Below, piece by piece: positions 45,943 to 54,942 of a stretch of DNA of 64,000 nt. The first letter of the stretch is position 1. The number at the start of each line of letters is the position of its first letter. Under the pieces are notes generated by a model. That model searched no databases, had not been told where the DNA came from, and saw nothing but the letters and a program-made list of their open reading frames with translations. Both the position numbers and the translations under genes were made by a program. This stretch comes from Variovorax sp. Sphag1AA (GTDB taxonomy: Bacteria > Pseudomonadota > Gammaproteobacteria > Burkholderiales > Burkholderiaceae_C). The stretch lies in contig NZ_JACHYC010000002.1 in the NCBI RefSeq assembly GCF_014192575.1, forward strand, positions 124,001 to 188,000. Direction: 5' to 3'.

Positions 45943-46728
45943 ATGGCCGCTACCGCCCCGGTGCCCTTCGACGTCAAGCTCATGAACGTGACCGCGACCC
46001 TGGTGTTCGCGCTGTTCGCGCTCATGATGCTGGCCGCGGGCGCCTGGTGGGTGCTGCGTCAGCCCTTCTTCCCGCTCGCCGGCATCAAGATCGACGGCGA
46101 GGTCACGCACAACAACGCGGTGACGCTGCGCGCCAACGTGGCGCCGCAACTCGCGGGCAACTTCTTCACGATCGATCTCGCGCGTGCGCGTACGGCCTTC
46201 GAGTCGGTGCCATGGGTGCGTAAGGCCGTGGTCCGCCGCGAATTCCCGAACAAGCTGCGCGTCACGCTGACCGAACACCAGCCGGTCGCGCACTGGGGCG
46301 ACGACGCGGGCTCGCGCCTCATCAATGGCTTCGGTGAGGTCTTCGATGCCAACGTGGCCGAGGTCGACGACAACCTGCCGCGCCTTGACGGCCCGGTCGA
46401 CCAGGCGGGGCAGGTGCTCGGGATGTACCGGGTGCTGGCGCCGCTGTTCAAGCCCTACGACCTGGCGATCGACGAACTGTCGCTGTCGAGCCGCGGGAGT
46501 TGGCGCGCGACGCTCGACAGCGGCGCGGTGCTCGAACTCGGGCGCGGCCGGGGTGAAGAAGTGGTGGTGCGTACGCAGCGATTCCTGCGCACGGTCACGC
46601 CGGTGGCGAGCCAGTACGGGCGAACGGTGGCCTCGGTCGAGGGCGCCGATCTTCGGCACAACGAAGGCTATGCGTTGCGCTTGCGCGGCGTGACGACGGT
46701 CGTGCCCGATCAGCCGAAGAAAAAGTAA
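45943..46728 (+). CDS. ftsQ: Cell division protein FtsQ
   Basis: This 261-aa bitopic divisome protein has a TM helix at about residues 17-40 (ATLVFALFALMMLAAGAWWVL) and a periplasmic POTRA domain starting FFPLAGIKIDGEV, followed by the beta domain (PWVRKAVVRREFPNKLRVTLTEH). It recruits FtsL/FtsB. ATG 45943 follows the ddl stop by 1 bp. It ends with a basic PKKK tail. Confidence 0.93.
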   Translation: MAATAPVPFDVKLMNVTATLVFALFALMMLAAGAWWVLRQPFFPLAGIKIDGEVTHNNAVTLRANVAPQLAGNFFTIDLARARTAFESVPWVRKAVVRREFPNKLRVTLTEHQPVAHWGDDAGSRLINGFGEVFDANVAEVDDNLPRLDGPVDQAGQVLGMYRVLAPLFKPYDLAIDELSLSSRGSWRATLDSGAVLELGRGRGEEVVVRTQRFLRTVTPVASQYGRTVASVEGADLRHNEGYALRLRGVTTVVPDQPKKK

Positions 46729-46758
46729 GCACAAGAGAAAGCGAATAGAGGAAGCTTC

Positions 46759-47988
46759 ATGTCCAAAGACTACAAAGATCTCGTTGTCGGCCTCGACATC
46801 GGCACCGCCAAGGTGATGGCAGTGGTTGCCGAAGTGCTGCCCAACGGCGAGCTCAAGCTGGCGGGATTGGGCATCTCGCCAAGCAACGGACTCAAGCGCG
46901 GCGTGGTGGTGAACATCGACGCAACAGTGCAGAGCATCCAGCAGGCGCTCAAGGAAGCCGAGCTGATGGCCGACTGCAAGATCAGCCGCGTCTACACGGG
47001 CATCACCGGCAGCCACATTCGCGGCATCAATTCGAGCGGCATGGTGGCGGTGAAGGACAAGGAAGTCACGCCCGCCGACGTCGCCCGCGTGGTCGAGACG
47101 GCGCGCGCAATCAATATCTCCAGCGATCAGCGCCTCCTGCTCGTGGAGCCGCAGGAGTTCGTGATCGACGGCCAGGATGTCAAGGAACCGATCGGCATGA
47201 GCGGCATGCGGCTCGAAGCCAAGGTGCACATCGTGACCGGCGCACAGAGCGCGGCCGAGAACATCATCAAGTGCGTGCGACGCTGCGGCCTCGAAGTCGA
47301 CCAGCTCATGCTCAATCCGCTGGCGTCGAGCCAGGCGGTGCTGACCGAGGACGAGCGCGAACTCGGCGTGGTGCTGGTCGATATCGGCGCGGGCACGACC
47401 GATGTGGCGATCTTCACCAACGGCGCGATTCGCCACACGGCAGTGATTCCGATCGCGGGCGATCTCATCACCAGCGACATCGCGATGGCGCTGCGCACGC
47501 CGACCAAGGACGCCGAGGACATCAAGGTCGAGAACGGCTACGCCAAGCAGCTGCTGGCCGATCCGGAAACGCAGGTCGAAGTGCCGGGCCTCGGCGATCG
47601 CGGCCCGCGCCTCTTGAGCAAGCAGGCGCTCGCAGGCGTGATCGAGCCGCGCATCGAAGAGATCTTCTCGCTGGTGCAGCAGGTGATCCGCGAGTCGGGC
47701 TACGAGGAAGTGCTTTCGTCCGGCGTGGTGCTCACCGGCGGCAGTGCGGTGATGCCGGGCATGGTGGAACTCGGCGAGGACATCTTCCTGAAGCCGGTGC
47801 GCCGCGGCATTCCTAAATATTCGAGTGCCCTGTCCGATATGGTGGCGCAGCCGCGGGCCGCGACCGTGATGGGCCTGCTCGAGGAAGCGCGCTATGCGCG
47901 CTTGCGTGGCTTCAAGGTCGCACAAAAGAATGGTTCCGTGAAGACAGCCTTCGGCCGCTTCAAGGATTTCATCGTGGGGAACTTCTGA
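46759..47988 (+). CDS. ftsA: Cell division protein FtsA
   Basis: This 409-aa actin-like ATPase tethers FtsZ to the membrane and activates the divisome. It has VVGLDIGTAKVMAVV (phosphate 1), the SHI..SHIRGINSSGM region, VLVDIGAGTTDVAIF (phosphate 2), VVLTGGSAVMPGM, and a C-terminal amphipathic helix (FGRFKDFIVGNF) for membrane binding. It is followed by a 157-bp gap before ftsZ. Confidence 0.96.
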   Translation: MSKDYKDLVVGLDIGTAKVMAVVAEVLPNGELKLAGLGISPSNGLKRGVVVNIDATVQSIQQALKEAELMADCKISRVYTGITGSHIRGINSSGMVAVKDKEVTPADVARVVETARAINISSDQRLLLVEPQEFVIDGQDVKEPIGMSGMRLEAKVHIVTGAQSAAENIIKCVRRCGLEVDQLMLNPLASSQAVLTEDERELGVVLVDIGAGTTDVAIFTNGAIRHTAVIPIAGDLITSDIAMALRTPTKDAEDIKVENGYAKQLLADPETQVEVPGLGDRGPRLLSKQALAGVIEPRIEEIFSLVQQVIRESGYEEVLSSGVVLTGGSAVMPGMVELGEDIFLKPVRRGIPKYSSALSDMVAQPRAATVMGLLEEARYARLRGFKVAQKNGSVKTAFGRFKDFIVGNF

Positions 47989-48145
47989 TGAACAACTCCC
48001 CACTTTGGCTGGCGCGCGCGGGTCCGCCGCGGCATTTCAACGAGCGATGGCGAAGAACCGGACCACCGCGCTGAAGAAGACGTCAACGGTTCCAACAACA
48101 AATTCATTCACAAACATGGCAACTGCATATTCAAGGAGTCAGAAC

Positions 48146-49351
48146 ATGGCAATCGAAATGATCGAGATCGAGGAGTTCAACCAGGGAACCCAGATCAAGG
48201 TGATCGGCGTCGGGGGCGGCGGTGGCAACGCGGTCGCGCACATGATCGATCGTGGCGTGCAAGGTGTTCAGTTCATCTCCGCTAACACTGACGCGCAGGC
48301 GCTTTCGCGCAGCAACGCGCACAAGACCATCCAGCTCGGCACCAACGGGCTGGGCGCGGGCAGCAAGCCCGAGAAGGGGCGTGATGCCGCCGAAGCCGCT
48401 GTGGACGACATTCGCGAAGCCATCAGCGGCGCGCACATGCTGTTCATCACGGCCGGCATGGGCGGCGGCACCGGCACCGGCGCCGCACCGGTGATCGCGC
48501 GCGTCGCCAAGGAAATGGGCATCCTCACCGTGGGCGTGGTGACCAAGCCGTTCGACTGGGAAGGCGGCCGTCGCATGACGAACGCCGAGACCGGGTTGAA
48601 CGAACTCGAAGCCAACGTCGATTCGCTGATCGTGGTGCTCAACGAGAAGCTGCTCGACGTGCTCGGTGAAGATGTCACTCAGGAAGAGGCCTTCGGGCAC
48701 GCCAACGACGTGTTGAAGAACGCGGTCGGCGGCATCTCGGAAATCATCAATGAGTACGGCGGCGTGAACGTCGACTTCGAAGACGTTCGCACCGTGATGG
48801 GCGAGCCCGGCAAGGCCATGATGGGCACGGCCGCCGCCAGCGGCCCGGATCGCGCCCGCATCGCTGCAGAACAGGCCGTGGCCTGCCCGCTGCTCGAAGG
48901 CATCGACCTTTCGGGCGCCAAGGGTGTTCTGGTGCTGGTGACCGCATCGAAGGCTTCCCTGAAGCTGAGCGAATCGAAGCTCGCGATGAACACCATCCGC
49001 GCCTACGCATCTCCGGACGCACACGTGATCTACGGTGCGGCCTACGACGAAAACCTCGGCGACGAGATGCGCGTGACCGTGGTCGCGACCGGCCTCTCGC
49101 GCCAGGACGCACGCCGCCAGGCACCGACGCTCGAAGTGATCCGCACCGGCACCGACAACATCCCGTTCACCGTTCCGACGCTCGGCGCCGGCGTCGGCCA
49201 TGCCGCCGCCCAGCCGAACTACGACGGCATGGCAGTGCCCAGCGTGTGGCGTACCAACCGGACGATGGCCGCCGCCAAGGTGGACGCGCTGTCGTCGGGC
49301 GGCATGGACGATTTCGAGATCCCCGCCTTCCTGCGCCGCCAGGCAGACTGA
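48146..49351 (+). CDS. ftsZ: Cell division protein FtsZ
   Basis: This 401-aa tubulin-like GTPase forms the Z ring. It has the tubulin signature [28 protein letters not shown], and the T7 loop [11 protein letters not shown]. The conserved C-terminal peptide [13 protein letters not shown] binds FtsA and other partners. I chose ATG 48146 ([11 protein letters not shown]) with AAGGAG 8 nt upstream; the open frame back to 48005 is spurious. The 47989-48145 gap contains no recognised gene. Confidence 0.97.
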   Translation: MAIEMIEIEEFNQGTQIKVIGVGGGGGNAVAHMIDRGVQGVQFISANTDAQALSRSNAHKTIQLGTNGLGAGSKPEKGRDAAEAAVDDIREAISGAHMLFITAGMGGGTGTGAAPVIARVAKEMGILTVGVVTKPFDWEGGRRMTNAETGLNELEANVDSLIVVLNEKLLDVLGEDVTQEEAFGHANDVLKNAVGGISEIINEYGGVNVDFEDVRTVMGEPGKAMMGTAAASGPDRARIAAEQAVACPLLEGIDLSGAKGVLVLVTASKASLKLSESKLAMNTIRAYASPDAHVIYGAAYDENLGDEMRVTVVATGLSRQDARRQAPTLEVIRTGTDNIPFTVPTLGAGVGHAAAQPNYDGMAVPSVWRTNRTMAAAKVDALSSGGMDDFEIPAFLRRQAD

Positions 49352-49382
49352 TGGGGGCGCGGTGGAAGCTATCGGGGACATA

Positions 49383-49412
49383 GCGAGGCGGGCGGTACGC
49401 CGGACGCCTCGC
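49383..49412 (+). terminator. Strong hairpin after ftsZ
   Basis: GCGAGGCG (49383-49390) pairs with CGCCTCGC (49405-49412), with an inner GGCG/CGCC stem. It marks the end of the dcw unit and lies 5 bp before the lpxC -10 hexamer. There is no long T-run. Confidence 0.5.
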
Positions 49413-49417
49413 GCTTC

Positions 49418-49423
49418 TAAAAT
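49418..49423 (+). promoter_or_regulatory. -10 hexamer before lpxC
   Basis: TAAAAT ends 7 nt before GTG 49431, with no Shine-Dalgarno sequence. This suggests that lpxC is transcribed separately as a leaderless mRNA. Confidence 0.5.
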
Positions 49424-49430
49424 CGCGCCC

Positions 49431-50354
49431 GTGCTTCCACAACGTACCCTCAAATCGATCACCCGTGCCGTGGGCGTGGGGCTCCACAGCGGCCAGCGCG
49501 TGGAGCTCACGCTGCGTCCGGCGCCGGTGAATCACGGCATCGTGTTCCGCCGGGTGGATCTGCCCGAGCCGGTCGCGATCCCCATGACCGCCGAAGCGGT
49601 CACTGACACGCGCCTCGCATCGACCGTTTCTTCCGGCGGTGCGAAGGTGCAGACCGTCGAACATCTGATGTCGGCATGCGCCGGCCTCGGCATCGACAAC
49701 CTCCTGATCGACATCACGGCGGACGAAGTGCCGATCCTCGACGGGTCGGCGTCGTCGTTCGTCTTCCTGCTGCAAAGCGCCGGCATCGAGCTGCAGAACG
49801 CGCCGCGCCGCTTCATCCGCGTGACGCGGCCTGTCGAAGTGCGCGAAGGGCAGGGCGCCGACGAGAAGTGGGCGCGCCTCGAGCCGTACCACGGCTTCAA
49901 GCTCAGCTTCGAGATCGACTTCGACCACCGGGTGGTCAATTCGACCGGTCAGCGGTTCGAGTTCGACCTCGGTAGCGGCTCCTACAGCCAGGACATAGCG
50001 CGCGCACGCACTTTCGGCTTCACCAAGGAAGTCGAGTACATGCGCTCGAAGGGCCTGGCCCTCGGCGGCGGTCTCGACAACGCGATCGTCATGGACGACA
50101 CCAAGGTGCTCAATGCCGGCGGCCTGCGCTATGACGACGAGTTCGTCAAGCACAAGATCCTCGACGCCATGGGCGACCTCTACGTCATCGGCCAGCCGCT
50201 GCTGGCTGCGTACAGTGCGTTCCGTTCGGGGCATGCGCTCAACAACAAGCTGCTGCGCGAGCTGCTCTCGCACCAGGACGCGCACGAGATCGTGACCTTC
50301 GACGACGAGCGCCGCGCACCGGCCGGCTTCGCCGAAGTGGCGCGCGCCTGGTAA
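49431..50354 (+). CDS. lpxC: UDP-3-O-acyl-N-acetylglucosamine deacetylase LpxC
   Basis: This 307-aa zinc enzyme catalyses the committed step of lipid A synthesis. Zinc ligands lie in TVEHLMSAC and in [10 protein letters not shown] (His and Asp). The catalytic His is in [31 protein letters not shown] is the usual N-terminus, so the start is GTG 49431 (E. coli LpxC is 305 aa). The longer frame upstream overlaps ftsZ and is rejected. Confidence 0.96.
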   Translation: MLPQRTLKSITRAVGVGLHSGQRVELTLRPAPVNHGIVFRRVDLPEPVAIPMTAEAVTDTRLASTVSSGGAKVQTVEHLMSACAGLGIDNLLIDITADEVPILDGSASSFVFLLQSAGIELQNAPRRFIRVTRPVEVREGQGADEKWARLEPYHGFKLSFEIDFDHRVVNSTGQRFEFDLGSGSYSQDIARARTFGFTKEVEYMRSKGLALGGGLDNAIVMDDTKVLNAGGLRYDDEFVKHKILDAMGDLYVIGQPLLAAYSAFRSGHALNNKLLRELLSHQDAHEIVTFDDERRAPAGFAEVARAW

Positions 50355-50364
50355 CGCCAAGACG

Positions 50365-50541
50365 ATGCTGCTTTTTCGCTGGGCCATCCTGCTGCTTCTG
50401 CTGGTGGCCGGCGCTTCGTTCGCGTTCTACGCGGGCACGGGGCAGGTCAAGTACCGGCGTTTCGGCTGGATCGTCCTCAAGTGGACGCTGCTCGCGGCGT
50501 TCGGCTTCTTCGCAGTGCTGATCGCGGAACGCGCCTTCTAG
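50365..50541 (+). CDS. Small two-helix membrane protein (58 aa)
   Basis: This short gene starts 10 bp after lpxC. The product begins [19 protein letters not shown], continues with a short polar loop ([14 protein letters not shown]), and has a second hydrophobic helix ([17 protein letters not shown]) ending ERAF. The in/out topology with basic residues in the loop is that of a real small membrane protein. Its stop overlaps the stop of the convergent ruvC by 4 bases. I do not recognise a characterised family. Confidence 0.75.
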   Translation: MLLFRWAILLLLLVAGASFAFYAGTGQVKYRRFGWIVLKWTLLAAFGFFAVLIAERAF

Positions 50542-51086
50542 CGCGTGCGCCCCTGCCGGTAGCGTCCGGCGAGCCCTTTTTCGAGCATCGCCGCGGTTTC
50601 CAGACGCGCCATCGAGCTGCCGACGTGCGCATGCGTGATCGCGATGCCCAGTGCGTCTGCCGCATCGCTGCCGGGCAGGCCTGGCAACTGCAGCAAGCGT
50701 TTCACCATCTCTTGCACCTGCGCCTTGGCGGCACTTCCGTGGCCCGCGACCGCCTGCTTCATCTGCAGTGCCGTGTATTCGGCCACGCTCAGGTTGCACG
50801 AGACCAATGCAGTGAGGCACGCGCCGCGCGCCTGCCCGAGCAGCAGCGTCGACTGCGGATTGACGTTGACGAACACGATCTCCACCGCCGCCGCGTCGGG
50901 CTTGTAGCGCTCGTTGATTTCGCCGATGCCGTCGAACAGCACCTTGAGCCGCGTCGGCAACTGGCCCTTGCCGATGTGGCGGGTGCTGATCGTTCCGCTG
51001 GCAACGTAGCGCAATGAATGGCCGTCGACGTCCACCACGCCGAAGCCGGTGGTCTGCAGGCCGGGGTCGATACCGAGGATGCGCAT
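50538..51086 (-). CDS. ruvC: Holliday junction endonuclease RuvC
   Basis: This 182-aa nuclease resolves Holliday junctions made by RuvAB. The acidic catalytic residues are in [23 protein letters not shown] and [16 protein letters not shown] chose ATG 51086 (MRILGIDPG); the longer open frame runs into cdsA. It is the last gene of a plsC-like/cdsA/ruvC minus-strand unit. ruvAB are not in the window. Confidence 0.95.
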   Translation of the reverse strand: MRILGIDPGLQTTGFGVVDVDGHSLRYVASGTISTRHIGKGQLPTRLKVLFDGIGEINERYKPDAAAVEIVFVNVNPQSTLLLGQARGACLTALVSCNLSVAEYTALQMKQAVAGHGSAAKAQVQEMVKRLLQLPGLPGSDAADALGIAITHAHVGSSMARLETAAMLEKGLAGRYRQGRTR

Positions 51087-51093
51087 CGGCCCC

Positions 51094-52158
51094 TTATACG
51101 TTGAAGTACCAACGCACCGCGTGGAAGAACACTGGCGCAGCAAAGCACAGCGCATCCACGCGATCGAGCAGGCCGTTCGCCCCGGTCACGCCCACGCCAC
51201 GCTGCCCCCAATTGGGAATGCCGCGGTCGCGCTTGAGCGCCTTCATCACCAGATGACCCATCGAGCCGGCCGCGCAGGCGATCAGGGACATCGCGAGCGC
51301 CTGCCCGTACTTGAACGGCGTGATGAACGAGAGCAGCGCGCCGAACAGGCTTGCGATCACCATGCCGAGCACCCAGCTCGTCCAGTTGAAGCTGCGGCTC
51401 ACGTGAGGCGCGAAAGGCGGCTGCATGAACAGCCGATGCCTGAGAGGCCCCAGCAAGCCCTTGGGCATCTCGTTAGACGGTGCGCCGGTGACCGGCATGG
51501 ACTTTCGGCGCGAGACCAGATGCTGCACCAGCATGCAGGTCTGCACGACGACCACCAGGTAGAACACCAGGAACGCGCTCTTGCCCTCGTAGCGCGGAAA
51601 GGAAAGCAGCAGCAGTGCCGGCACATGGCTGAGCCCGTAGACGCAGACCATGATCCCCCATTGCAGCTTGGCATTGCGTTCGAGGAAGTGGCTCGGATCG
51701 TCGGCCAGCGCGCTCACGACCGGGATCGCGAGAAACACATACACCGGGATGAACACGGTGAAGAGATCGAAGTGCGCAGTGGCAACCAGCCAGTACTGGA
51801 TCGGGAGCACCACGAAGAAGGCCAGGATCAGGCTTCGGTGATCCCCGCGGCGCGTCGGCGACAGCGTGATGAACTCGCGCAGCGCAAAGAATGAGATCAG
51901 CGCAAAGAGCACGGTCGCGAACGTCGGGCCCAGCGCCCATCCGATCCAGAAGATGATCGCCATCAACCAGCTGGTGCGCAGCAGCGAACTGAAGTGCTGC
52001 AGCTCCCGCTGCCAGATCTCGTCATGGACCGGGTTGCGCCTTTCCCGCAGGCTCAGCAGGAAGGCGATCGCGCTGGCAATGAAAAGGAGTCCGAAGACGA
52101 TGAAGAAAAGGGTCGCGACCTGTTGGGTCGGCGTGAGGTTGCGCAGAAAGTCGTTCAT
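51094..52158 (-). CDS. cdsA: Phosphatidate cytidylyltransferase
   Basis: This 354-aa polytopic inner-membrane enzyme (about eight TM helices) makes CDP-diacylglycerol from phosphatidic acid and CTP. The C-terminal signature is visible: [18 protein letters not shown] followed by [12 protein letters not shown], the KRxxxxKD...GxxDRxD pattern in a YnbB-like variant lacking the usual Lys-Asp. It follows the acyltransferase gene by 12 bp, so the two consecutive phospholipid steps are encoded together. Confidence 0.88.
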   Translation of the reverse strand: MNDFLRNLTPTQQVATLFFIVFGLLFIASAIAFLLSLRERRNPVHDEIWQRELQHFSSLLRTSWLMAIIFWIGWALGPTFATVLFALISFFALREFITLSPTRRGDHRSLILAFFVVLPIQYWLVATAHFDLFTVFIPVYVFLAIPVVSALADDPSHFLERNAKLQWGIMVCVYGLSHVPALLLLSFPRYEGKSAFLVFYLVVVVQTCMLVQHLVSRRKSMPVTGAPSNEMPKGLLGPLRHRLFMQPPFAPHVSRSFNWTSWVLGMVIASLFGALLSFITPFKYGQALAMSLIACAAGSMGHLVMKALKRDRGIPNWGQRGVGVTGANGLLDRVDALCFAAPVFFHAVRWYFNV

Positions 52159-52170
52159 GTGGACCCGGCC

Positions 52171-52968
52171 CTAGACATCGCGCAATGCAACCACGGCCTC
52201 GCGGGCGCGATCGAGGAAAGGGCGGCGTTCCTCGCCCGCTTCGAGCCGTATCGGCGCGCCGAAGGTCACCGAGCACAGGATGGGCACCGGCACCACTTCG
52301 CCCTTGGGCATCACGCGCTGCACGTTGTCGATCCACGCCGGCACCAGCACCACCTCGGGAAACATCTGCGCCAGCGTGAACAGGCCCGATTTGAATTTCT
52401 GCGGCTCACCCGTGTTGCCGCGCGTGCCTTCGGGAAAGATGATGATCGAGTCGCCACTCTGCAGTGCTTCGATCAGCGGCTGGAGCGGCGCGAGTGCTTC
52501 GGCACTTCCGGGGGTGACCGGCGGCGGCGCGGGTTCGGATGCGGCGTGGGTTTCGGCCTGTGCGAGCGGCAGTTCGCCTTGCACGGTCCAGGGCTTCACG
52601 GGTTCGACCTCGTCGAATGAAGGCTCGATGCGCTCCGGCTGCGGTTCGGGCGCAGGCGACGGCGGAGGGACGGGCGCAGCGGCTGCGCTGCCTCCTCGCT
52701 CCACATAGATCGCGTTGAAGACCTCGGTCGTGATCCATCGCTTGAACGGCGTGGTCGCCCAGTAGTCGCGGGCGGCAATCGGCCGCGTGATGCTGCGAAG
52801 CTCCTCCGGCAACGCCGCCCAGATCATCACGAGATCGAGATGGCTTTGATGGTTGGCGAAGTAGATGCGCTGCTCGGCCTTCGGCGGACAGCCCCACCAG
52901 CGCGCCTGGGCACCGGTGAGCAGGCGGATGGCAGACAGCAACCCCCATCCCGTGAACTTTGCAAGCAT
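52171..52968 (-). CDS. 1-acyl-glycerol-3-phosphate acyltransferase-like, with Pro/Glu insert
   Basis: This 265-aa PlsC-family acyltransferase probably makes phosphatidic acid for CdsA. Motif I NHQSHLD (HX4D) and motif III FPEGTRGN are intact. Between them lies an unusual Pro/Glu/Ala-rich insert of about 60-65 residues (about 92-155, VPPPSPAPEPQPERIEP...). The start ATG 52968 has a TATGAT hexamer 5 nt upstream and no Shine-Dalgarno sequence. Whether the insert affects activity is unknown. Confidence 0.85.
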   Translation of the reverse strand: MLAKFTGWGLLSAIRLLTGAQARWWGCPPKAEQRIYFANHQSHLDLVMIWAALPEELRSITRPIAARDYWATTPFKRWITTEVFNAIYVERGGSAAAAPVPPPSPAPEPQPERIEPSFDEVEPVKPWTVQGELPLAQAETHAASEPAPPPVTPGSAEALAPLQPLIEALQSGDSIIIFPEGTRGNTGEPQKFKSGLFTLAQMFPEVVLVPAWIDNVQRVMPKGEVVPVPILCSVTFGAPIRLEAGEERRPFLDRAREAVVALRDV

Positions 52969-52973
52969 GGCCG

Positions 52974-52979
52974 ATCATA
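52974..52979 (-). promoter_or_regulatory. -10 hexamer before the plsC-like gene
   Basis: TATGAT on the minus strand ends 5 nt before ATG 52968, consistent with a leaderless start of the plsC-like/cdsA/ruvC unit. Confidence 0.45.
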
Positions 52980-53113
52980 TGTTGCTCCCTGCTGCGTCCT
53001 GTCCGGGCCTACAGCAGGATGGGCTGATTCCTACAGAGCGAGCGCACCCGGGCGCCGCAAGGTGAGCGGCCGGGCGATTCGGCCCCGATCAAGCCGCGAA
53101 GGGATCGATCTTC

Positions 53114-54253
53114 ATGAACACCAATCCGCCGCACGAGGCGCGACTGGGCTACGTGCCTGCGCTCGACGGAATTCGCGGCATCGCGATCGCGATGGTCCTG
53201 GTCTTTCACAGCGGATTTCACCCCACCGGAGGCGGCTACCTCGGGGTGGATGTGTTCTTCGTGCTGTCCGGTTTCCTGATCACCAAACTGCTGATGAGCG
53301 AGATGGAGCAGCAGGGGCGCATCGATCTGGCGGGCTTCTACTGGCGCAGGGCGTTGCGGCTGTATCCCGTGTTGCTGATCGTGCTGGTCTGTGTGACCTT
53401 GCCTGGACACGTCCTCTGGCCCGGCATGCCGATCTGGCAACACGCGGCGCTGGCGGGCCTGTATCTCACCGACTACGCTCAGGCACTGCACTACGTGCCC
53501 TCGCCGCTGACCTACACGTGGTCGCTCGCGGTCGAGGAGCACTTCTACGTGCTGTGGCCACTCGCGCTTCCCTTCGTCCTGCGCACGCGCGATCCGGTCC
53601 GCGTGATGCTGATGCTCTATCTCGTGGCCTTCATGTGGCGCCTTTTCAACCTGGCGACCGTGGGCTGGTATCCGACCTATTTCCGCTTCGATACGCGGGC
53701 GAGCGGCATCATCCTCGGCTGCATGCTGGCGCTGATGCCGACACAGGCACCGCCCAGGTACGCCGGTGTCGTCGCCGTCATCCTGCTGCTGCTCGCGGCG
53801 GCACCGCCGAGCTGGGGAGTGGCGACTGGTCTGGGGCTCTCCGCGCCGGTCGCCGAAGTCGGGGCGGCGATCCTGGTGCTCTGCGCCTTTCATTCAAGCC
53901 GCGAATCGCGGCTGCTCGCATGGGCGCCGCTGGCCTATGTGGGCCGGCTCTCGTATGGCATCTACTTGTGGCACGCCCCGCTGATGTTCTGGATGCGCGA
54001 GAAGGGATTCAGCCGGCTCACGATCCTGATGGGCGGAACCGCGCTGGCCGTGACGCTGGCCGCGCTTTCGTATCACCTGGTCGATCGTCCTGTTCGCATC
54101 AAGGGTCGGGCCGCCCTGGCGCGCTGGGCACGGTGGAGAGGGCGGCTTCCCGAGGCGGCGGCCGCGCGGGAATCCGGCATGCCCGCCGATGTTCAGGGCA
54201 ACTCGGCAGCCGGCATGCGCCCGACGATCAACGCGGTGCGGCCTGCAAGATAG
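53114..54253 (+). CDS. Acyltransferase 3 (OafA/YrhL-like) membrane protein
   Basis: This 379-aa polytopic membrane acyltransferase typically O-acetylates surface polysaccharides. It has YVPALDGIRGIAIAMVLVFHSGF (the active-site His region), GGYLGVDVFFVLSGFLIT, FYWRRALRLYP, WSLAVEEHFYVLWPL, and RLSYGIYLWHAPL, all family landmarks. About ten TM helices are visible. The last 61 bp overlap the 3' end of the convergent mtgA gene. Substrate unknown; no glycan cluster adjoins it. Confidence 0.9.
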   Translation: MNTNPPHEARLGYVPALDGIRGIAIAMVLVFHSGFHPTGGGYLGVDVFFVLSGFLITKLLMSEMEQQGRIDLAGFYWRRALRLYPVLLIVLVCVTLPGHVLWPGMPIWQHAALAGLYLTDYAQALHYVPSPLTYTWSLAVEEHFYVLWPLALPFVLRTRDPVRVMLMLYLVAFMWRLFNLATVGWYPTYFRFDTRASGIILGCMLALMPTQAPPRYAGVVAVILLLLAAAPPSWGVATGLGLSAPVAEVGAAILVLCAFHSSRESRLLAWAPLAYVGRLSYGIYLWHAPLMFWMREKGFSRLTILMGGTALAVTLAALSYHLVDRPVRIKGRAALARWARWRGRLPEAAAARESGMPADVQGNSAAGMRPTINAVRPAR

Positions 54254-54942
54254 CCCGAGCCCTGGCGGCGCTCGAAGAACTTCGGGCTGGGGAGCATCAC
54301 TGCAAGCCGTGCCGCCTCGCTCGCGGTGAGACGCGCCGCCGGCTTCCGGAAGTAGTGCTGGGACGCCGCTTCGGCGCCGAAGATGCCTTCGCCCCATTCC
54401 ACGCTGTTGAGATAGATCTCGAGGATGCGCTCCTTGCTCAGCAGGATTTCCAGCGTGGTGGCGAGCACCAGCTCCTGCGCTTTGCGCAACATGGTGCGCT
54501 CGCTCGACAGCAGCAGGTTCTTCGCGAGCTGCTGGGTGATGGTCGACCCGCCGCGCAACTGTGGCGCGCGGGGTTCCTTGCCGCGTGCCCGCATCTGCGC
54601 AGCGCGCTTTGCGGCGATCTCCTCGGCCTTCGCATTGCGCTGGCGGGCGCGCTCGATGGCCTCCCATTCCACGCCCTGGTGATAGATGAACTCGCTGTCC
54701 TCGCTCGCGATCACCGCGCGCTTGAGCGAATCGGAAATCTGCGCATAGGGCACCCAGTGCTGTCGCCACTCGCGCTCGCCATTGGCGCGGCCCTGCGTGG
54801 CAACGCGCCAGGCCTCGGAGCGTTGGAATGCGGTCGATTCGGGAGCGATCGCGGTCATCGCCGCGATGCGTAGGATGAAGAAGAGTTGCAGCGCAAAGGC
54901 CGCGATCAGCAGGCAGCCGAGCCAGCGCAGGACCGGCTTCAC
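54193..54942 (-). CDS. mtgA: Monofunctional peptidoglycan transglycosylase MtgA
   Basis: This 249-aa GT51 enzyme polymerises lipid II. It has an N-terminal TM anchor (WLGCLLIAAFALQLFFILRI), the catalytic-Glu segment VIASEDSEFIYHQGVEWEA, GGSTITQQLAKNLLLSSERT, and KERILEIYLNSVEWGEGIFG. The start is GTG 54942, overlapping the aroE stop as GTGA. It carries an Arg/Lys/Ala-rich insertion (RQRNAKAEEIAAKRAAQMRA) in the lobe before the second motif. Confidence 0.94.
   Translation of the reverse strand: MKPVLRWLGCLLIAAFALQLFFILRIAAMTAIAPESTAFQRSEAWRVATQGRANGEREWRQHWVPYAQISDSLKRAVIASEDSEFIYHQGVEWEAIERARQRNAKAEEIAAKRAAQMRARGKEPRAPQLRGGSTITQQLAKNLLLSSERTMLRKAQELVLATTLEILLSKERILEIYLNSVEWGEGIFGAEAASQHYFRKPAARLTASEAARLAVMLPSPKFFERRQGSGYLAGRTALIVGRMPAAELP

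Noticed and set aside
47988..48074. 28-codon ORF starting on the ftsA stop (TGATG), peptide beginning MNNSPLWLARAG
   Set aside because: Unlike the repeat-encoded mini-ORFs it does not reach the ftsZ start and has no strong ribosome binding site; probably chance.
48005..48145. N-terminal extension of FtsZ by 47 residues
   Set aside because: The extension has no FtsZ similarity, and ATG 48146 has a good AAGGAG site and the canonical start.
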